Part shown: in pieces, positions 14,626 through 16,394 of the stretch
Position numbering within the stretch: position 1 is the stretch's first letter
How the letters are laid out: each line of letters starts with the position of its first letter
From: Actinomyces sp. HMSC035G02
GTDB lineage: Bacteria > Actinomycetota > Actinomycetes > Actinomycetales > Actinomycetaceae
Reading direction: 5' to 3'
DNA length: 16,394 bases
Assembly: GCA_001838165.1 (NCBI GenBank)
Contig: KV835877.1
Location: 11,382 to 27,775 of the forward strand
Notes under the pieces: model-generated
Seen by the model: only the letters and a program-made list of their open reading frames with translations
The model's database searches: none
What the model was told of the DNA's origin: nothing
Position numbers and translations under genes: made by a program

Positions 14626-16394
14626 TCAGCCTTCACTACGCGACGCGGTCTCGCCGTCGCGGCTAAGGGGCGGCAGGGGGCCGTCGATTTCGACGGGGAT
14701 CCTTTCGATCGAGCCATCGGGGTGCTTGGCGTAGCGTCCGAGCCAGCGCCACGCGTAGGGGCTGGCACCGATCACTTGCCTCTGATCAGGGCTTAGGACG
14801 GCACACTCGCCCTTGGGTAGGTTGGTGATCATGAAGAACACCGGTTCGCCGGTTTCGGCGTCCCATATTTGCACGTCTCCATAATAAGAAGTTGTGAGGA
14901 TATGCTTGCCGTCAGGTGACCATGAAACTTCGTGGACGGGTTTTTCAGGTTCAAATGTCAGAGTATCTCGTTTATATCTGATGTCCCAGATACGTAATGT
15001 CTTGCCGGGGCCGCTTCCGATGATGCGAGTGCTGTCAGGTGACCACGATGCTTTTGAGAAAAGGGAGACGAAGGGCAGTCGGAATATTGTTTTACCTTTG
15101 ATGACATCAAATATGAGAGCTTCTCCGGAAAATGGCTTTGCGAGAACGTAGCGACCATCTGGAGACCAGCTGACGGAAGAAGCTCTATCTGTGTCGTCGA
15201 GCATGCAAACAAAATTGCCGGTTCGGATGTTCCAAATCTGATGAGTTCCATCAAAACAACTAATGAGAAGATTGTCGCCATTGAGTGACCATCCTTCTGC
15301 GGAAGGGAAGATGAGGTCGTGAGACGTTGGCTTCTCGTTACCAGTGTAGACATCCCAGACTTGCACCGCGCCGTTGTTGCGCTGAGTGAGGATGTGTTGG
15401 CCATCAGCCGTCCATGCGATATTCGCTCTTCTCGTTGAGAGTGGAATCTCGAGGCAATTGCACTGTGTTTGTGTGTCCCAAATGCGCGCCGTGTAATCGT
15501 TGTGCGCTGCCACGATGCGTCGGCTGTCGGGTGACCATGCAGCGGTACCATCCAACATGCTGCGTAAAGATAGGCATTCCTCATCGGAGTCAATGTCCCA
15601 TACATGCATCGAGTCGAAAGAGCATCTAAAGAGAATTTGTCGGCCATTGGGTGACCATGAAGCAGTGCTAATAAAATCCGCATATGTGTGAGCACATACG
15701 AGTTTTCCGGTGGTGGCCTCCCATATTCGTGCGGTCTTTTCTGATGTTGTCAGAATGTGGGTGCCTGTGGGAGACCAGGTAGCGGTGGTAACAGACCCCT
15801 TCTGGGCTAGGGAGTGGGTAATATCCCAGGTCAAGGTGTTCCAGATGTATGCCGTGTTTTCATCGGATCCTGTGAGGATGCGTGTGCTATCTGGGGACCA
15901 CGTTATTGCGCAATCCGAGAGGCTTCGTGAGAATGTGTGTACATTCTTCCAGGTGTTGGTCTCCCAGAAGTGCGTTGCATAGTAAGCGGATGCTGTGAGG
16001 ATTCGTGTGCCGTCGGGTGACCACACCACTGACTGGACCAAGTCGCTGTGTTCGAGTGTGTGGGTTTTTGTCCAGGTAGTGGTATCCCATACGTACACAT
16101 AAGTATCTGTACTGGTGAGGATTCGTGTGCCGTCGGGTGACCACACCACTGACTGGACCAAGTCGCTGTGTTCGAGTGTGTGGGTTTTTGTCCAGGTGGT
16201 GGTATTCCATACGTACACATGAGTATCTTCACTGGTGAGGATTCGTGTGCCATCGGGTGACCACCCAACAGAGGTGACGGCTTCATTGTGGGTGAGCGTG
16301 GGGGTGAGTAGCGTTCCGGTCTTGGCGTCCCAGATGCGTGCTGTGTCGTCGTAAGCTCCTGTGAGGATTCGTGTGCCGTCGGGTGACCACACCA
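14626..16394 (-). CDS. WD40 repeat beta-propeller protein, C-terminal part (5' end outside window)
   Basis: The visible 588 residues are a chain of WD40 units of 40-41 residues, each opening with WSPDG/DS and usually closing with a (V/I)WD-type motif. Unit starts in visible numbering are about 2, 44, 84, 124, 165, 206, 246, 286, 327, 368, 409, 450 and 491, plus a degenerate last unit at 533 (LSPDQRQVIGASPYAWRWLG). That makes 14 blades, enough for two seven-bladed propellers, which act as protein-binding platforms. The tail reads IERIPVEIDGPLPPL and then a polar end. The frame stays open to the window edge, and the edge falls inside a WD40 unit, so any N-terminal domain is unseen. No signal peptide, kinase or nuclease motif is visible. 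G+C is much lower than in the neighbours (21 of 60 bases at 14941-15000). Family certain; function unknown. Proteins like this are often fused to NTPase, protease, TIR or kinase domains. Confidence 0.9.
   Translation of the reverse strand, partial: VWSPDGTRILTGAYDDTARIWDAKTGTLLTPTLTHNEAVTSVGWSPDGTRILTSEDTHVYVWNTTTWTKTHTLEHSDLVQSVVWSPDGTRILTSTDTYVYVWDTTTWTKTHTLEHSDLVQSVVWSPDGTRILTASAYYATHFWETNTWKNVHTFSRSLSDCAITWSPDSTRILTGSDENTAYIWNTLTWDITHSLAQKGSVTTATWSPTGTHILTTSEKTARIWEATTGKLVCAHTYADFISTASWSPNGRQILFRCSFDSMHVWDIDSDEECLSLRSMLDGTAAWSPDSRRIVAAHNDYTARIWDTQTQCNCLEIPLSTRRANIAWTADGQHILTQRNNGAVQVWDVYTGNEKPTSHDLIFPSAEGWSLNGDNLLISCFDGTHQIWNIRTGNFVCMLDDTDRASSVSWSPDGRYVLAKPFSGEALIFDVIKGKTIFRLPFVSLFSKASWSPDSTRIIGSGPGKTLRIWDIRYKRDTLTFEPEKPVHEVSWSPDGKHILTTSYYGDVQIWDAETGEPVFFMITNLPKGECAVLSPDQRQVIGASPYAWRWLGRYAKHPDGSIERIPVEIDGPLPPLSRDGETASRSEG
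15995..16264 (-). repeat. near-identical 120-bp tandem repeats inside the WD40 gene
   Basis: The units 15995-16114 and 16115-16234 differ at only a handful of positions and encode adjacent WD40 blades. The next unit from 16235 shares only its first 30 bases closely. The same 34-base start (GTGAGGATTCGTGTGCCGTC, then GGGTGACCACACCA) returns at 16361-16394, at the window edge. Other blades of the gene are much more diverged, so these copies arose or were homogenised recently. Confidence 0.88.

Noticed and set aside
16390..16392. GTG as the start codon of the WD40 gene
   Set aside because: It encodes the valine just before a WSPDG motif as in every other blade, so it is internal; the gene begins beyond the window.

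Overview
The window reads as chromosomal DNA of a high-GC actinobacterium, most likely of the Actinomyces/Schaalia type. Housekeeping genes run at about 65-68% G+C (for example 40 of 60 bases at 13741-13800). The block CCA-adding enzyme / NUDIX / DUF6049-type envelope protein / murJ / trxB, with the first gene divergent from the rest, matches the oriC-proximal order known from Mycobacterium (pcnA, mutT4, Rv3909, mviN, [sigM, anti-sigma], trxB). The genus is inferred from gene content and order, not proven.

Layout. (1) 1-670 has no convincing gene. It carries two copies of an AT-rich 121-bp element exactly 144 bp apart. Each copy is bounded by 16-nt inverted arms that keep pairing through compensatory changes. 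GC-rich flanks also look duplicated. A strong hairpin at 618-645 closes the operon to its right. (2) 671-8804, minus strand, is a tight six-gene operon read right to left: NUDIX hydrolase, DUF6049-type secreted/membrane protein, murJ, trxB, a SEC-C/YchJ-type (UPF0225) protein and a PAP2 lipid phosphatase. Neighbours overlap or lie at most 20 bp apart. (3) 8874-14537, plus strand, holds the CCA tRNA nucleotidyltransferase, 6-phosphogluconate dehydrogenase (gnd) and a class A penicillin-binding protein, the last two followed by strong hairpins. (4) 14626-16394, minus strand, is the C-terminal part of a WD40 beta-propeller protein whose start lies beyond the window. Its DNA is clearly poorer in G+C and contains near-identical 120-bp repeats, so it looks acquired or fast-evolving.

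Functional logic. The operon and the penicillin-binding protein cover consecutive steps of wall assembly: MurJ flips lipid II, the bifunctional PBP polymerises and cross-links it, and the PAP2 phosphatase could recycle the released undecaprenyl pyrophosphate. The last link is inference. MurJ lacks the pseudokinase known from the mycobacterial protein but keeps the extracellular discoidin-like domain, joined by a long disordered linker. TrxB has an extended N-terminus, and trxA, sigM and the anti-sigma gene are absent from the places where relatives carry them.

The two places most likely to hold something undescribed are the paired structured repeats at 125-389 and the WD40 gene running off the right edge. 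Proteins of the latter kind often carry N-terminal signalling or effector domains, but that part cannot be seen here.
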